From an uncultured Lachnoclostridium sp. (GTDB taxonomy: Bacteria; Bacillota; Clostridia; Lachnospirales; Lachnospiraceae), in NCBI GenBank assembly GCA_958425285.1, contig CATZVV010000159.1, positions 1 to 5,010 of the forward strand: DNA of 5,010 nucleotides, given 5' to 3'. The translations under genes were made by a program, and so were the position numbers. Of this stretch, positions 5,008-5,010 are shown in pieces. Below the pieces are notes generated by a model, which did no database searches, was not told where the DNA came from, and saw nothing but the letters and a program-made list of their open reading frames with translations. How positions within the stretch are numbered: the first letter of the stretch is position 1; every line of letters begins with the position of its first letter.

Positions 5008-5010
5008 ATT

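Noticed and set aside
1..5010. CRISPR arrays, tRNA or rRNA genes, insertion-sequence ends and attachment sites.
   Set aside because: No regular spaced repeats, cloverleaf, rRNA-like sequence, transposase or recombinase was seen by reading both strands.

Overview
The window comes from a low- to mid-GC Gram-positive (Firmicutes) genome, most likely an intestinal Clostridia member or a relative. This rests on A/T-rich codon use, near-consensus Shine-Dalgarno (SD) sequences before every gene, a TTG start backed by AAAGGAGGTG, and the protein families present. It looks like the cargo and regulatory stretch of a conjugative element of the Tn916/Tn1549 kind. That rests on two element-associated small genes at the right, an XRE regulator and a Cys-rich KTR protein; no integrase, excisionase or transfer gene is visible.

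Bases 1-4146 hold four tightly packed plus-strand genes that read as the end of a metal-homeostasis operon. The first is an ABC half-transporter whose N-terminus lies off the left edge. It is followed 2 bases later by a second, complete half-transporter. The pair resembles the exporter-fold siderophore/iron uptake heterodimers of the YbtPQ/IrtAB type. Next come mntP (Mn2+ efflux) and a short DtxR/MntR-family metalloregulator. Gaps are 2, 31 and 15 bases, with no convincing internal promoter. The simplest model is that the ABC pair moves an iron- or metal-related substrate, MntP removes excess manganese, and the DtxR-like protein senses the metal and controls the cluster from an operator upstream of the window.

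Bases 4147-4866 hold a convergent minus-strand XRE gene (4212-4556) and a divergent plus-strand KTR gene (4678-4866). Their 121-base shared intergenic region carries a promoter whose spacer is filled exactly by a perfect inverted repeat, plus phased ATCTC repeats, so XRE autoregulation is likely. The XRE terminator hairpin carries the gene's own stop codon in its GUAA loop.

Bases 4867-5010 have no recognisable gene but are dense in RNA structure. A hairpin overlaps the KTR stop codon. After it come four complementary arms that can fold either as 1:2 plus 3:4 or as 2:3, with a 10-codon ORF across arm 3. This looks like a transcription attenuator leader for a gene beyond the right edge and is the most intriguing part of the window.
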